This document shows positions 20,969 to 28,342 of a stretch of 64,000 nt of DNA, one piece after another (position 1 is the stretch's first letter; each line of letters starts with the position of its first letter). Location of the stretch: contig NZ_BJLQ01000003.1 of NCBI RefSeq assembly GCF_006538725.1, forward strand, positions 208,045-272,044, in the 5' to 3' direction. A program made the position numbers and the translations under genes. Under the pieces are notes generated by a model. The model worked only from the letters and a program-made list of their open reading frames with translations. It was not told the DNA's origin and searched no databases. Source of the DNA: Cellulomonas gelida. Lineage in GTDB: Bacteria > Actinomycetota > Actinomycetes > Actinomycetales > Cellulomonadaceae.

Positions 20969-20989
20969 GCGCCGCAGGCCCTGCGGCGC
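20969..20989 (-). terminator. Hairpin terminator after the DUF1648 gene
   Basis: GCGCCGCAG (20969-20977) pairs with CTGCGGCGC (20981-20989) around a 3-nt loop. It lies 25 bp beyond the stop of the - strand gene at 21014 and separates it from the next - strand gene. Confidence 0.65.
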
Positions 20990-21013
20990 GGTCAGGTTAC
21001 CGGTCGGTACTTC

Positions 21014-22000
21014 TCACGCGCGTGCGCGGTCCGCGAGCGTGTTGAGCAGCGCGGCCGCGGTCGCGGCGTCGTCGACCGTCACGACGAGCACACGCCCGCC
21101 GGTGCGGTGCACCTCGACGGCCTGCCCGGCGCGCAGCGCGAGCGCCGAGCGCCCGCCGCGGCCGAGCCGGTAGCCCCAGCCGCCGAACTCGCGCAGCGGG
21201 CGGACGTCGACGACGGCGGCACGCTCGACCTCGTCCAGGGGGACCCGCACCGTCGGCCAGCCGACGAGCGAGCGCGCCTGCAGGCCCTTGTCGTCGACCG
21301 TCACGCGCCACACGAGCGTCACCGCGAGCAGCGCTGCGAGGATGACGGGCACGACGAGCACGGGCCAGGCGCCGAGTGCGACGACGAGCACGACCGACGC
21401 CGTGATCGCGACCACGGCGCTCACGACCGCGGCGGGAGCCGTGACGGTGCGGCTCCACGCGGCGCGCTGCGTGGCGGACAGGGGCACCCGCGGGGCGTCG
21501 GGGTCGACGCGTGCGCTGGTCGGCAGCGGCGCGTCACGCGGGACGAGCAGCGCCGCGGCGATGCCGACGGCCAGCGCGCCGAGCAGGGCCCCCACGATCG
21601 TGCCGCCCACGCCGGGCGCCTGGGCCGCGTCGGCCAGCCCGCGCTGCGCCGAGAGCGTGCCGAGCAGGATCAGCGCGAACAGCGTGCCCAGGCCGGCGGA
21701 GGTCGCCACGGCGATCCGGCGCATCGCGCCGTCCCGGCCGGCCCAGAACGCCATCGCCCACGCGCCGACGCACAGCACGAGCCCGAGCAGCAGCGGGGCG
21801 AGCGCCCCGCCGAACGAGGAGAACCCGTCGGGGCCGTCCGTGCCCCAGTGGGTCGCGACCGGGTCCGGCAGCTCGTCGCGCCACGAGAGCGCGACGAGCG
21901 CGCCGCCCGCCAGGAGCGCGACGGGCAGCACGAGGCCGAGCAGCGTCGAGCTGAGCCGGTGGGGGACCGGGGTCCGGACAGGGGTGGCCAACGCGGTCAT
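21014..22000 (-). CDS. DUF1648 membrane protein with C-terminal PH-like domain
   Basis: A 328-aa integral membrane protein. Residues around 40-60 hold the DUF1648 signature ELPDPVATHWGTDGPDGF. Six or so hydrophobic segments follow in pairs (TLLGLVLPVALLAGGALVAL; ALAPLLLGLVLCVGAWAMAF; GTLFALILLGTL; TIVGALLGALAVGIAAALLV; two more near 190-230). The last ~100 residues resemble a bacterial PH-like fold (WRVTVDDKGLQARSLVGWP). It is encoded 6 bp downstream of a GntR regulator, the usual arrangement for this family, and may be its target or co-effector. Function unknown. Confidence 0.82.
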   Translation of the reverse strand: MTALATPVRTPVPHRLSSTLLGLVLPVALLAGGALVALSWRDELPDPVATHWGTDGPDGFSSFGGALAPLLLGLVLCVGAWAMAFWAGRDGAMRRIAVATSAGLGTLFALILLGTLSAQRGLADAAQAPGVGGTIVGALLGALAVGIAAALLVPRDAPLPTSARVDPDAPRVPLSATQRAAWSRTVTAPAAVVSAVVAITASVVLVVALGAWPVLVVPVILAALLAVTLVWRVTVDDKGLQARSLVGWPTVRVPLDEVERAAVVDVRPLREFGGWGYRLGRGGRSALALRAGQAVEVHRTGGRVLVVTVDDAATAAALLNTLADRARA

Positions 22001-22006
22001 GGGGGG

Positions 22007-22369
22007 TCAGTCCTCCGGGTTCTGGTGGAAGGCGTTCTGCAGCAGGGCGACCGCGACGGCCGGCGACACACCGGCGGTGCGGGCGGCGTCGACGAGGGCC
22101 GCGACGGGCGCGGCGAGCGCGGTGTAGTCGGGGTGCGCGGAGATCACCGCGCCGCGGCCGCGGCGCAGGTCGACCAGGCCCTCGTCGCGCAGGTCCTGGT
22201 AGGCGCGCAGCACGGTGTGCACGTTGACGTCGAGCGAGCTCGCCAGCACGCGTGCGGGCGGCAGCCGGTCGCCCGTGTGCAGCTCGCCGGCGGACACGGC
22301 AGCGCGCACCTGGGCGGCGATCTGCGTGAAGAGCGGCTCGTCGCGCGCCGGGTCGATGGTCCAGAGCAT
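22007..22369 (-). CDS. GntR-family regulator, YtrA-type
   Basis: A 120-aa regulator with an N-terminal winged helix (EPLFTQIAAQVRAAVSAGEL; ASSLDVNVHTVLRAYQDLRD; EGLVDLRRGRGAVI) and only ~45 further residues, too few for an effector domain, which is the YtrA subfamily layout. These repress operons for ABC or membrane proteins. The start ATG 22369 is 6 nt after a TAGGCT -10 box, implying a leaderless transcript. An A/T-rich inverted repeat in its own promoter is a likely autoregulatory site. First gene of a two-gene operon with the DUF1648 protein. Confidence 0.9.
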   Translation of the reverse strand: MLWTIDPARDEPLFTQIAAQVRAAVSAGELHTGDRLPPARVLASSLDVNVHTVLRAYQDLRDEGLVDLRRGRGAVISAHPDYTALAAPVAALVDAARTAGVSPAVAVALLQNAFHQNPED

Positions 22370-22375
22370 GCGAAC

Positions 22376-22405
22376 AGCCTATTTGTTACCCAACAACTAG
22401 AACAA
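22376..22405 (-). promoter_or_regulatory. GntR promoter with embedded operator
   Basis: On the - strand, TTGTTC (22405-22400) and TAGGCT (22381-22376) are spaced by 18 bp. Between them lies TTGTT-ACCC-AACAA (22383-22396 on +), with a third AACAA at 22401-22405. The patch is strikingly A/T-rich for this chromosome. An operator between the -35 and -10 boxes is a classic site of autorepression. Confidence 0.6.
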
Positions 22406-22424
22406 GTGCCGAGCAGGCGGGGAG

Positions 22425-22430
22425 TACGGT
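22425..22430 (+). promoter_or_regulatory. -10 box of a likely leaderless Nudix transcript
   Basis: TACGGT lies 8 nt before the GTG start of the Nudix gene, which would place the transcription start at or next to the first codon. Confidence 0.4.
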
Positions 22431-22438
22431 CGCGTGTC

Positions 22439-22927
22439 GTGGCGCAGATCCAGCACGTGACCAGGCTCGCGGCCTACGGCCTCGTCGAACGGGAGGGCCT
22501 CGTGCTCCTGGCGCGCGCGGGCGTCAGGTCCGACCTCCCGGGGACGTGGTGGCTGCCCGGGGGCGGTGTCGAGCACGGCGAGCACCCGGAGCAGGCGGTC
22601 GTGCGCGAGCTGCAGGAGGAGACGGGTCTCGCCGTCCGGGTCGCCGGGGAGCCGGCGATCCTGTCCGACCTGCTCGACATCCGGGCGCGCGGGATCCTGA
22701 TGCACTCGGTGCGGCTGTGCTACCCGCTCGTCGTCGAGGCCGGCGAGCTGCGCGCCGAGGTCGACGGCACGACGGACGACGTCGCCTGGGTGCCGCGCGA
22801 GCGCGTCGCGTCCCTGTCGACGCTCCCGTTCGTCAGGCGTGCGCTCGGTCTGCCGGCACCGGACCCCGGCCGTGTCGTCGTGATCGACGCCGGACGGCTC
22901 GTCGACGAGGGTCCGGACGGCGACTGA
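22439..22927 (+). CDS. Nudix hydrolase
   Basis: A 162-aa hydrolase of nucleoside diphosphate-linked compounds. The Nudix box is complete: GGGVEHGEHPEQAVVRELQE, followed by ETGL. The preceding strand WWLPGG is typical of MutT-like members. Substrate cannot be inferred. GTG 22439 was chosen from an internal run of possible starts because it follows a -10-like box; GTG 22457 is an alternative. Divergent from the GntR operon. Confidence 0.88.
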   Translation: MAQIQHVTRLAAYGLVEREGLVLLARAGVRSDLPGTWWLPGGGVEHGEHPEQAVVRELQEETGLAVRVAGEPAILSDLLDIRARGILMHSVRLCYPLVVEAGELRAEVDGTTDDVAWVPRERVASLSTLPFVRRALGLPAPDPGRVVVIDAGRLVDEGPDGD

Positions 22928-22954
22928 GGCACCGCGCGCCCTGGACGCGCGACG

Positions 22955-23539
22955 TCAGATGTAGATGGCCGGGTCGTCGATCTCGGCGTCGAACGGCGCG
23001 GCGACGGGGCGCAGGCGGACCTGGGCAGGGACGCCCACCGCGATCGCGCCCGCGGGCACGTCGTGGATCACGACCGCGTTCGCGCCGACCTGCACGTCGT
23101 CGCCGATCCAGACGGGCCCGAGGATCTTGGCGCCCGCGCCCACCACGACGTTGTCGCCGAGCGTGGGGTGACGCTTGCCCTTGCGCATGGCCTTGCCGCC
23201 GAGCGTCGAGCCGTGGAACAGGACGACGTCGTCCCCGACCTCCGCGGTCTCGCCGATCACCACGCCCATCCCGTGGTCGATGAAGAGCCGACGCCCGAGC
23301 CGCGCGCCGGGGTGGATCTCGATGCCCGTCAACGCCCGCACGAGCTGCGACAGCAGGCGCGCCGGGAGACGCAGCGACGGCTCACGCCACATCGCGTGCG
23401 CGACGCGGTAGGTCCAGACGGCGTGCACGCCCGGGTAGGCGAGGGCGACCTCGAGCGCCGAGCGGGCCGCGGGGTCGCGACGGCGCGCGGCCTCGAGGTC
23501 CTCGCGGAACGTGGCGACGAAGTGCTGCAGCGAAGGCAT
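22955..23539 (-). CDS. cysE: Serine O-acetyltransferase
   Basis: A 194-aa left-handed beta-helix acetyltransferase that makes O-acetylserine from serine and acetyl-CoA, the substrate of CysK. Hexapeptide repeats and catalytic residues are visible in [19 protein letters not shown] and [20 protein letters not shown]. It is the short form, lacking most of the N-terminal helical domain of the E. coli enzyme. ATG 23539 is chosen for the match to short CysE proteins ([18 protein letters not shown]). It lies downstream of cysK, with a 14-bp hairpin between the two genes. Confidence 0.94.
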   Translation of the reverse strand: MPSLQHFVATFREDLEAARRRDPAARSALEVALAYPGVHAVWTYRVAHAMWREPSLRLPARLLSQLVRALTGIEIHPGARLGRRLFIDHGMGVVIGETAEVGDDVVLFHGSTLGGKAMRKGKRHPTLGDNVVVGAGAKILGPVWIGDDVQVGANAVVIHDVPAGAIAVGVPAQVRLRPVAAPFDAEIDDPAIYI

Positions 23540-23580
23540 GGGACCTGGCTCTCGGGGGACGAGGGGGTGAGCGGGACGGT

Positions 23581-23613
23581 CGCGCCCCGGCCGCACGCGG
23601 CGGCCGGGGCGCG
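23581..23613 (-). terminator. Strong hairpin between cysK and cysE
   Basis: A perfect 14-bp stem: CGCGCCCCGGCCGC (23581-23594) pairs with GCGGCCGGGGCGCG (23600-23613) with a 5-nt loop. It starts 7 bp after the cysK stop. It could end most cysK transcripts and lower cysE dosage, or protect the upstream mRNA from decay. Confidence 0.7.
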
Positions 23614-23619
23614 TGCCGC

Positions 23620-24555
23620 TCAGTCGAGCAGGTCGGCGTAGAGGATCGTCGACAGGTAGCGCTCACCGAACGACGGGATGATCGCGACGATCAGCTTGCC
23701 CGCGTTCTCCGGACGCTCCGCGAGCTGCTTCGCGGCGGCGAGCGCGGCACCCGAGGAGATGCCCACGAGCAGGCCCTCCTCGGCAGCGGCACGGCGAGCG
23801 AACGTCACGGCCGTCTCGGCGTCGATGTCGATGACCTCGTCGTACACCGAGGTGTCGAGGATCTCCGGCACGAAGTTCGCGCCGATGCCCTGGATCTTGT
23901 GCGGGCCGGGCTGGCCGCCGTTGAGGATCGGCGACTCGGCGGGCTCGACGGCGACGATCGTGACGTCGGGCTTGCGCTCCTTGAGCACCTGTCCGACACC
24001 CGTGATGGTGCCGCCCGTGCCGATGCCCGCGACGAGGATGTCGATCTGGCCGTCGGTGTCGGCCCAGATCTCCTCGGCCGTCGTCTTGCGGTGGATGGCG
24101 GGGTTGGCCTCGTTCGCGAACTGGCGGGCCAGGATCGCGCCCGGACGCTCGGCGACGATCTCGTTGGCGCGGTTGACCGCACCCTTCATGCCCTCGGAGC
24201 CCGGCGTGAGGATGAGCTCGGCACCGAACGCCCGCAGCAGGGCGCGGCGCTCCTTCGACATGGTCTCCGGCATCGTCAGGACGACGTCGTAGCCGCGCGC
24301 GGCGCCGACGAACGCGAGGGCGATGCCCGTGTTGCCCGACGTCGCCTCGACGATCGTGCCGCCCGGCTTGAGCTCGCCCGACGCCTCGGCCGCGTCGATG
24401 ATCGCGACACCGATGCGGTCCTTGACCGAGCTGGCCGGGTTGTAGAACTCGAGCTTGCCGACGACCGTGGCGGGGGCGCCGTCGGTGATCTTGTTGATGC
24501 GGACCAGCGGGGTGTTGCCGATGAGCGCGGTCGCGTCGTCGTAGATGCGTGCCAT
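23620..24555 (-). CDS. cysK: Cysteine synthase A (O-acetylserine sulfhydrylase)
   Basis: A 311-aa PLP enzyme that joins O-acetylserine and sulphide to give cysteine. PLP Lys45 is in [12 protein letters not shown]; the substrate/phosphate loops are [10 protein letters not shown] (72-77) and [20 protein letters not shown] is near the C-terminus. ATG 24555 has GAGGAA upstream. It heads the cysK-cysE pair. The ~270-nt leader ahead of it carries a small cysteine-rich reading frame and hairpins, suggesting control by cysteine supply. Confidence 0.97.
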   Translation of the reverse strand: MARIYDDATALIGNTPLVRINKITDGAPATVVGKLEFYNPASSVKDRIGVAIIDAAEASGELKPGGTIVEATSGNTGIALAFVGAARGYDVVLTMPETMSKERRALLRAFGAELILTPGSEGMKGAVNRANEIVAERPGAILARQFANEANPAIHRKTTAEEIWADTDGQIDILVAGIGTGGTITGVGQVLKERKPDVTIVAVEPAESPILNGGQPGPHKIQGIGANFVPEILDTSVYDEVIDIDAETAVTFARRAAAEEGLLVGISSGAALAAAKQLAERPENAGKLIVAIIPSFGERYLSTILYADLLD

Positions 24556-24624
24556 GGTTCCTCTTCGGTCGAGCCGACGCGGGTGCGGCGGCGGATGCGG
24601 GGGACTTGTCTGACGGGTACGAGC

Positions 24625-24639
24625 GAGAGCGGAGCTCTC
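24625..24639 (-). promoter_or_regulatory. Second hairpin in the cysK leader
   Basis: GAGAGC (24625-24630) and GCTCTC (24634-24639) form a 6-bp stem with a 3-nt loop, about 70 nt upstream of the cysK start. It lies downstream of the larger leader stem and could be an alternative pairing element. Confidence 0.4.
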
Positions 24640-24689
24640 AGGTGGCTGCGCCGGCGGTCGACGCCGGGGTGCGGACGGGCCGCCGGGGC

Positions 24690-24753
24690 GAGCGCTGGCG
24701 CACAGGACACGCCCACCGGGGAAGGGTGTCGTCGCGCGCGGGAGCCAGCGCTC
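24690..24753 (-). promoter_or_regulatory. Candidate attenuator stem directly after the Cys-rich leader peptide
   Basis: GAGCGCTGGC (24753-24744 on the - strand) pairs perfectly with GCCAGCGCTC (24699-24690), closing a 44-nt loop. The first base of the upstream arm is the last base of the leader peptide's TAG stop. A ribosome paused on the Cys codons just before the stop would cover this arm and change leader folding. That is the geometry expected of translation-dependent attenuation. The outcome (terminator or sequestered site) is not resolved. Confidence 0.6.
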
Positions 24754-24824
24754 TACCGACAGCGACAACAGGGCGCCACGAAGGCGCGCAGCGAGGAGGC
24801 AGGGGCGGACATCCGCTCGCTCAT
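24753..24824 (-). CDS. Cysteine-rich leader peptide upstream of cysK
   Basis: A 23-codon frame starting ATG 24824, with GGAGGAG 4 nt upstream, the best ribosome site in the area. The peptide is [11 protein letters not shown] followed by [12 protein letters not shown]; three of its last five residues are Cys, then TAG. It has no resemblance to a functional protein, but Cys clusters at the end of short upstream frames act as cysteine sensors in mycobacteria (cysteine-responsive attenuators). It precedes a perfect 10-bp inverted repeat and then cysK-cysE, the cysteine biosynthesis genes. Confidence 0.75.
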   Translation of the reverse strand: MSERMSAPASSLRAFVAPCCRCR

Positions 24825-24947
24825 GCTCTCCTCCAAGGGCGGTCCGGGGACCGCAGTCGTTGGTGACCGTAGCGTCAACGCCATACCGGGCGCAAAGGTT
24901 CCCGCGCCTCGGACGCAGGTCAGGCGGTCCGGGCCGGCGCACAGCAC

Positions 24948-24979
24948 GACGCCCGCCCCGGGGTCCCGGGGCGGGCGTC
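24948..24979 (-). terminator. Hairpin terminator of the PASTA-like lipoprotein gene
   Basis: A 15-bp perfect inverted repeat, GACGCCCGCCCCGGG (24948-24962) with CCCGGGGCGGGCGTC (24965-24979). It starts 40 bp after the lipoprotein stop and isolates the downstream cysK leader from read-through. Confidence 0.8.
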
Positions 24980-25018
24980 GGTTCCGCAGCGTGCGGCGGG
25001 TCGCAGAGCGGGAGGCGG

Positions 25019-25390
25019 TCAGGCCTTCTTCTCGGCGGTCAGCGTGATGACGGTGCCGACGGGGACGACTCCCTCGATCGGGTCCTGGCCCACGACGAGG
25101 TACACCGTCTCGGGCTCGGGCGTGATCTCGTTGCCGTCGGCGTCGACGACCTTGGTCTCGAGCCCGCGCAGACCCAGCGTGTCGATCGCGGTCTGGAGCT
25201 GGATGTGCGTGACGTCGAGCACCTCGGCCTCGGTGGGCGCCTCGGTCGCCTCGGGCGTGGCGGCCGCGCTCGAGGTGGCCTCGGCGGTCGCGGTGGTGTC
25301 GGTGGTCGCGTCGTCGGACGAGCAGCCGGCCAGCAGGAGCGTGGCGGCGGCGGCGAGCGCGACAGCGGTACGAACGGCAGACGACTTCAT
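25019..25390 (-). CDS. Lipoprotein with a PASTA-like C-terminal domain
   Basis: A 123-aa exported lipoprotein: [20 protein letters not shown] then AGC with lipid-attached Cys23, then a ~35-residue Ala/Thr/Glu-rich linker. The C-terminal ~65 residues ([20 protein letters not shown] to [16 protein letters not shown]) have the PASTA pattern of an N-terminal helix, then strands with G-V-V-P-G-T. PASTA domains bind peptidoglycan fragments in Ser/Thr kinases and penicillin-binding proteins. A free lipid-anchored PASTA-like unit is less usual. Role unknown. Confidence 0.78.
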   Translation of the reverse strand: MKSSAVRTAVALAAAATLLLAGCSSDDATTDTTATAEATSSAAATPEATEAPTEAEVLDVTHIQLQTAIDTLGLRGLETKVVDADGNEITPEPETVYLVVGQDPIEGVVPVGTVITLTAEKKA

Positions 25391-25625
25391 ACGGAGAGAT
25401 CCCCTTGGAACGATGCGTGTGGACGTCGCGGCGCGAGGCGCTGCGGTGCGGGCTCGGCGGCCCGGTTCGCTTCGACCCTAGGCATGACCACTGACACCTG
25501 TCGCCGGGATATCGGGCGATCCCGGACGATCGCGACCGTCTCGCTCGTCACACCTGGGCGCCCGCGCGCCTCGGCTGGGTCCTTCGTCCGCCGACCCGCG
25601 TCCGGTATCCGGGTTGAGGCGCAGG

Positions 25626-27413
25626 TCAGCGCGGTGCGTCGCGGCGCAGGGTCGCGGTGTCCTTCGCGGTGTCGTACGCCGTGGCCACGCCCACCGCGAG
25701 CGGGAACTCGATCGGGAAGCTCCCGAAGAGCAGCCGCCCCGCGGCGGTGGCCGCCTCGACGACGGCGTCCGCGACCGCCTCGGCGAACGGCGCCGGGCAG
25801 TGCACGACGAGCTCGTCGTGCAGGAAGTACACGAGGTGCGGCCGCCCGACGAACGGCGCGCGGACCGCGCCGGGTGCGTCCTCGTCGACCCCCATCGCCC
25901 ACAGCCGGCGCCGGAGCTCGGCGATCCAGCACAGCGCCCACTCCGCCGCCGTGCCCTGCACGACGAAGTTGCGCGTGAAGCGCCCCCAGGCCCGCGTCTG
26001 GGCGCGGGCCTGCGACTGTGCGCCGTCGCTCGCGTCGGGGTCGAGCGCGTCGGCCTGGACCTGCAGCCATGCCGCGCCGGGCCGCGGGGAGCTGCGACCC
26101 AGCAGGGTCGAGACGATCTCGCCGCGCTCACCCGCGCGCGCGGCCTCCTCGACCAGGCCCGTCGCACGCGGGAACGCCTGGAGCAGTCGCGGCAGCACGC
26201 TCGCGCTCGCACCCGTCGTCCCGCCGTACAGCGCGCCGAGCATGCCCACCTTGGCGAGTGCCCGCTCCGGCACGACACCTGCCTCGACGATCCCCGCGTA
26301 CAGGTCGCGGCCCGCGCCGGCCGCAGCCATGCGCTCGTCGTGCGCCATGCCCGCGAGCACGCGCGGCTCGAGCTGGGCGGCGTCCGCGACGACGAGGCGC
26401 CACCCCGGGTCCGCGCGCACCGCCGTGCGCAGCGTGCGGGGGATCTGCAGCGCGCCGCCGCCCGACGAGCCCCACCGGCCGGTGACGACCCCGCCCACGA
26501 CGTACTCGGGCCGGAACCGCCCGTCGACGACCCACTCGTCGAGCCAGGCCCAGCCGTTGGCGCTGTGCAGCCGCGACAGCTTCTTGTACTCCAGCAGCGG
26601 GGCGATCGCCGGGTGGTCGAGGTTCGCGAGCTCCCACTGGCGCGTCGAGCTCACCGGCAGCCCGACGCGGCGCAGCGCGCGCAGCACGTCGGGCAGCGAG
26701 TCGGGGTTGAGAGTCGGCGCGTCGAGCTCGGTGCGCACCCGGGCGGCGAGGCGCTCCATCTCGGGCGGGCGCGAGCCACGCGCGGGACGCGGCCCGAGCC
26801 GAGAGCGCAGCACCTCGTCGTGCACGTCTGCGTCCCACGGGAGCCCCGCGTGCCGCATCTCGGCCGCCGCGAGAGCGCCCGCCGACTCGCCCGCGACGAG
26901 CAGCCGGAGCCGGCCCGCGACAGCGCTGCCGGCGATCGCGCTGCCCGCGACGGCCGCGTCCTGAGCGGCGAGCTCCGCGAGGCACGCGTCGACGTCGGGC
27001 GTCCGCGCGAGCTCGGCGGGCACGGCCGCCGACGAGTCGCCGGGGTGCTCGTCGGACGCGGCGTCGCCGTCCGTGGCCTCGAACAGCGTCGTCGGTGCGG
27101 CCGGACCCGGCTCGGCGGGTGCCGCCGCCGGCTCGTCGAACGCACCCGCCGCGCCGGTCGCCAGGGCCGACGACGCGGTCGCGACGGAGGCGCGCAGCAG
27201 GCGGTGCGTGAGGCGCAGGTCCAGGCAGCGCTCGACGCGCACGCCGTCGGCCAGCAGCCGCGGGTACCACGCGGTCGTGTCCGCCCACGCCCAGCGCACG
27301 GCTCGCTCGGTGCCCAGCACCGCGTCGCGAGCCGGCGCCTCCGGTGCCACGACCGCGACCACGGCGCGCGGCTCGGGGTCCCGCGCGCCCGGGTGTGCCA
27401 CGACGACGATCAC
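25626..27413 (-). CDS. DNA polymerase I-like protein (family A, degenerate exonuclease domain)
   Basis: A 595-aa relative of the C-terminal part of Pol I, without the 5'-nuclease domain. Polymerase motif A reads VVADAAQLEPRVLAGMAHD, where Pol I has Asp-Tyr-Ser-Gln-Ile-Glu-Leu-Arg. Motif C is YFLHDELVVH, with the His-Asp-Glu triplet. The N-terminal ~180 residues correspond to the 3'-5' exonuclease fold but lack the Asp-x-Glu metal site. Actinobacterial genomes often carry this second PolA-like gene; its role (repair or damage tolerance) is unproved. GTG 27413 is preferred for a GGCAGG site 8-10 nt upstream; GTG 27431 is possible. Confidence 0.85.
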   Translation of the reverse strand: MIVVVAHPGARDPEPRAVVAVVAPEAPARDAVLGTERAVRWAWADTTAWYPRLLADGVRVERCLDLRLTHRLLRASVATASSALATGAAGAFDEPAAAPAEPGPAAPTTLFEATDGDAASDEHPGDSSAAVPAELARTPDVDACLAELAAQDAAVAGSAIAGSAVAGRLRLLVAGESAGALAAAEMRHAGLPWDADVHDEVLRSRLGPRPARGSRPPEMERLAARVRTELDAPTLNPDSLPDVLRALRRVGLPVSSTRQWELANLDHPAIAPLLEYKKLSRLHSANGWAWLDEWVVDGRFRPEYVVGGVVTGRWGSSGGGALQIPRTLRTAVRADPGWRLVVADAAQLEPRVLAGMAHDERMAAAGAGRDLYAGIVEAGVVPERALAKVGMLGALYGGTTGASASVLPRLLQAFPRATGLVEEAARAGERGEIVSTLLGRSSPRPGAAWLQVQADALDPDASDGAQSQARAQTRAWGRFTRNFVVQGTAAEWALCWIAELRRRLWAMGVDEDAPGAVRAPFVGRPHLVYFLHDELVVHCPAPFAEAVADAVVEAATAAGRLLFGSFPIEFPLAVGVATAYDTAKDTATLRRDAPR

Positions 27414-27492
27414 GTCACGAGCCTGCCGCACACCGCCGACACCGTCGTCCCGCCTGACCCGCCGCGGTGCGGTGAGGGCGCTCGGTGCCGGG

Positions 27493-28137
27493 TCAGGCGG
27501 GCAGGCCGAGCCGGTTGAGCCACGCCTCGGCCAGCAGCCCGTTGCCCGCGGGGGTCAGGTGCACGCCGTCCGTGGTCCAGTGCTCCGCGCTCGCGGCGAT
27601 CGTGGCCTCGGCGAACATCGAGTCGGCCTCGAGCAGCACCGCGCCGTACTCGCCGGCGAGCCGACGCACGACCTCGATGCGGGGGTCCAGGTCCTCGCGC
27701 CACGCCTCCTGCTGCGGGCTGAGCGGCAGGAGGAACGGCTCGACGAGCACGAAGCGCACGTCGAGGCGCTCGCGCGCCGAGTCGAGCAGCGCCCGATAGG
27801 AGTCCTCGTACTGCTCGGTGCTCGTCGCCCGGCCCTGGTCGTAGCGGCGCCAGGTGTCGTTGATGCCGACGAGCAGCGAGATGACGGTCGGCTCGAGGGC
27901 GAGCGCGTCGGCCTCCCAGCGCTCGCGCACCAGAGCGGCCGTGTCGCCGCCGACGCCGCGGTTGTGGAACCGCAGGCCGAGGTCGGGCCGTCGGGCGCCC
28001 GCGAGCGCCGCTGCGACTGCGACCCAGCCGTGCCCCAGGCTCTCCGGGTCGTCCCGGTCGCGGCCCCAGTCGGTCAGGGAGTCGCCTTGGAACAGCACAC
28101 GGTCGCCGCGGGTGAGGAACGTCGTCACGGGCGACAT
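27493..28137 (-). CDS. SGNH/GDSL-family hydrolase
   Basis: A 214-aa esterase or carbohydrate deacetylase of the SGNH fold. Block I is VLFQGDSLTDWG with Ser20; block II NRGVGGDTA supplies Gly; block III VGINDTW supplies Asn; block V TDGVHLTPAG supplies Asp and His. No signal peptide is seen, so it acts in the cytoplasm. Family members with this layout deacetylate xylo-oligosaccharides or simple esters, but substrate cannot be assigned. Confidence 0.9.
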   Translation of the reverse strand: MSPVTTFLTRGDRVLFQGDSLTDWGRDRDDPESLGHGWVAVAAALAGARRPDLGLRFHNRGVGGDTAALVRERWEADALALEPTVISLLVGINDTWRRYDQGRATSTEQYEDSYRALLDSARERLDVRFVLVEPFLLPLSPQQEAWREDLDPRIEVVRRLAGEYGAVLLEADSMFAEATIAASAEHWTTDGVHLTPAGNGLLAEAWLNRLGLPA

Positions 28138-28180
28138 CCCATCACAGGCGAGGTCGTCCGGGCGGGCGCGGCCCGTCCCC

Positions 28181-28186
28181 TAGGCT
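28181..28186 (+). promoter_or_regulatory. -10 box of the tRNA-Pro gene
   Basis: TAGGCT lies 26 bp upstream of the tRNA-Pro 5' end, a fitting distance for a short precursor leader. No convincing -35 box is seen. Confidence 0.45.
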
Positions 28187-28212
28187 GGGTGCCGCGCGGG
28201 CCGCCCGCGTGA

Positions 28213-28286
28213 CGGGGTGTGGCGCAGGTTGGTAGCGCGTCCGCTTTGGGAGCGGAAGGTCGCCGGTTCGAATCCGACCACCCCGA
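28213..28286 (+). tRNA. tRNA-Pro (anticodon TGG)
   Basis: A 74-nt cloverleaf. Acceptor CGGGGTG/CACCCCG pairs in full, D-stem GCGC/GCGC, anticodon stem TCCGC/GCGGA with loop TTTGGGA (anticodon TGG at 28247-28249), T-arm with GGTTCGAATCC. Discriminator base A. CCA is not encoded. Confidence 0.97.
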
Positions 28287-28342
28287 CGTCTGACCCACCG
28301 GGTCTGCCACGCAGCTGCGCGCGGCGAGCCGCACGGGCCGGC

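Noticed and set aside
24556..24866. SAM or other metabolite riboswitch in the cysK leader
   Set aside because: No recognisable riboswitch core; the Cys-ended leader peptide and stem give a simpler explanation.
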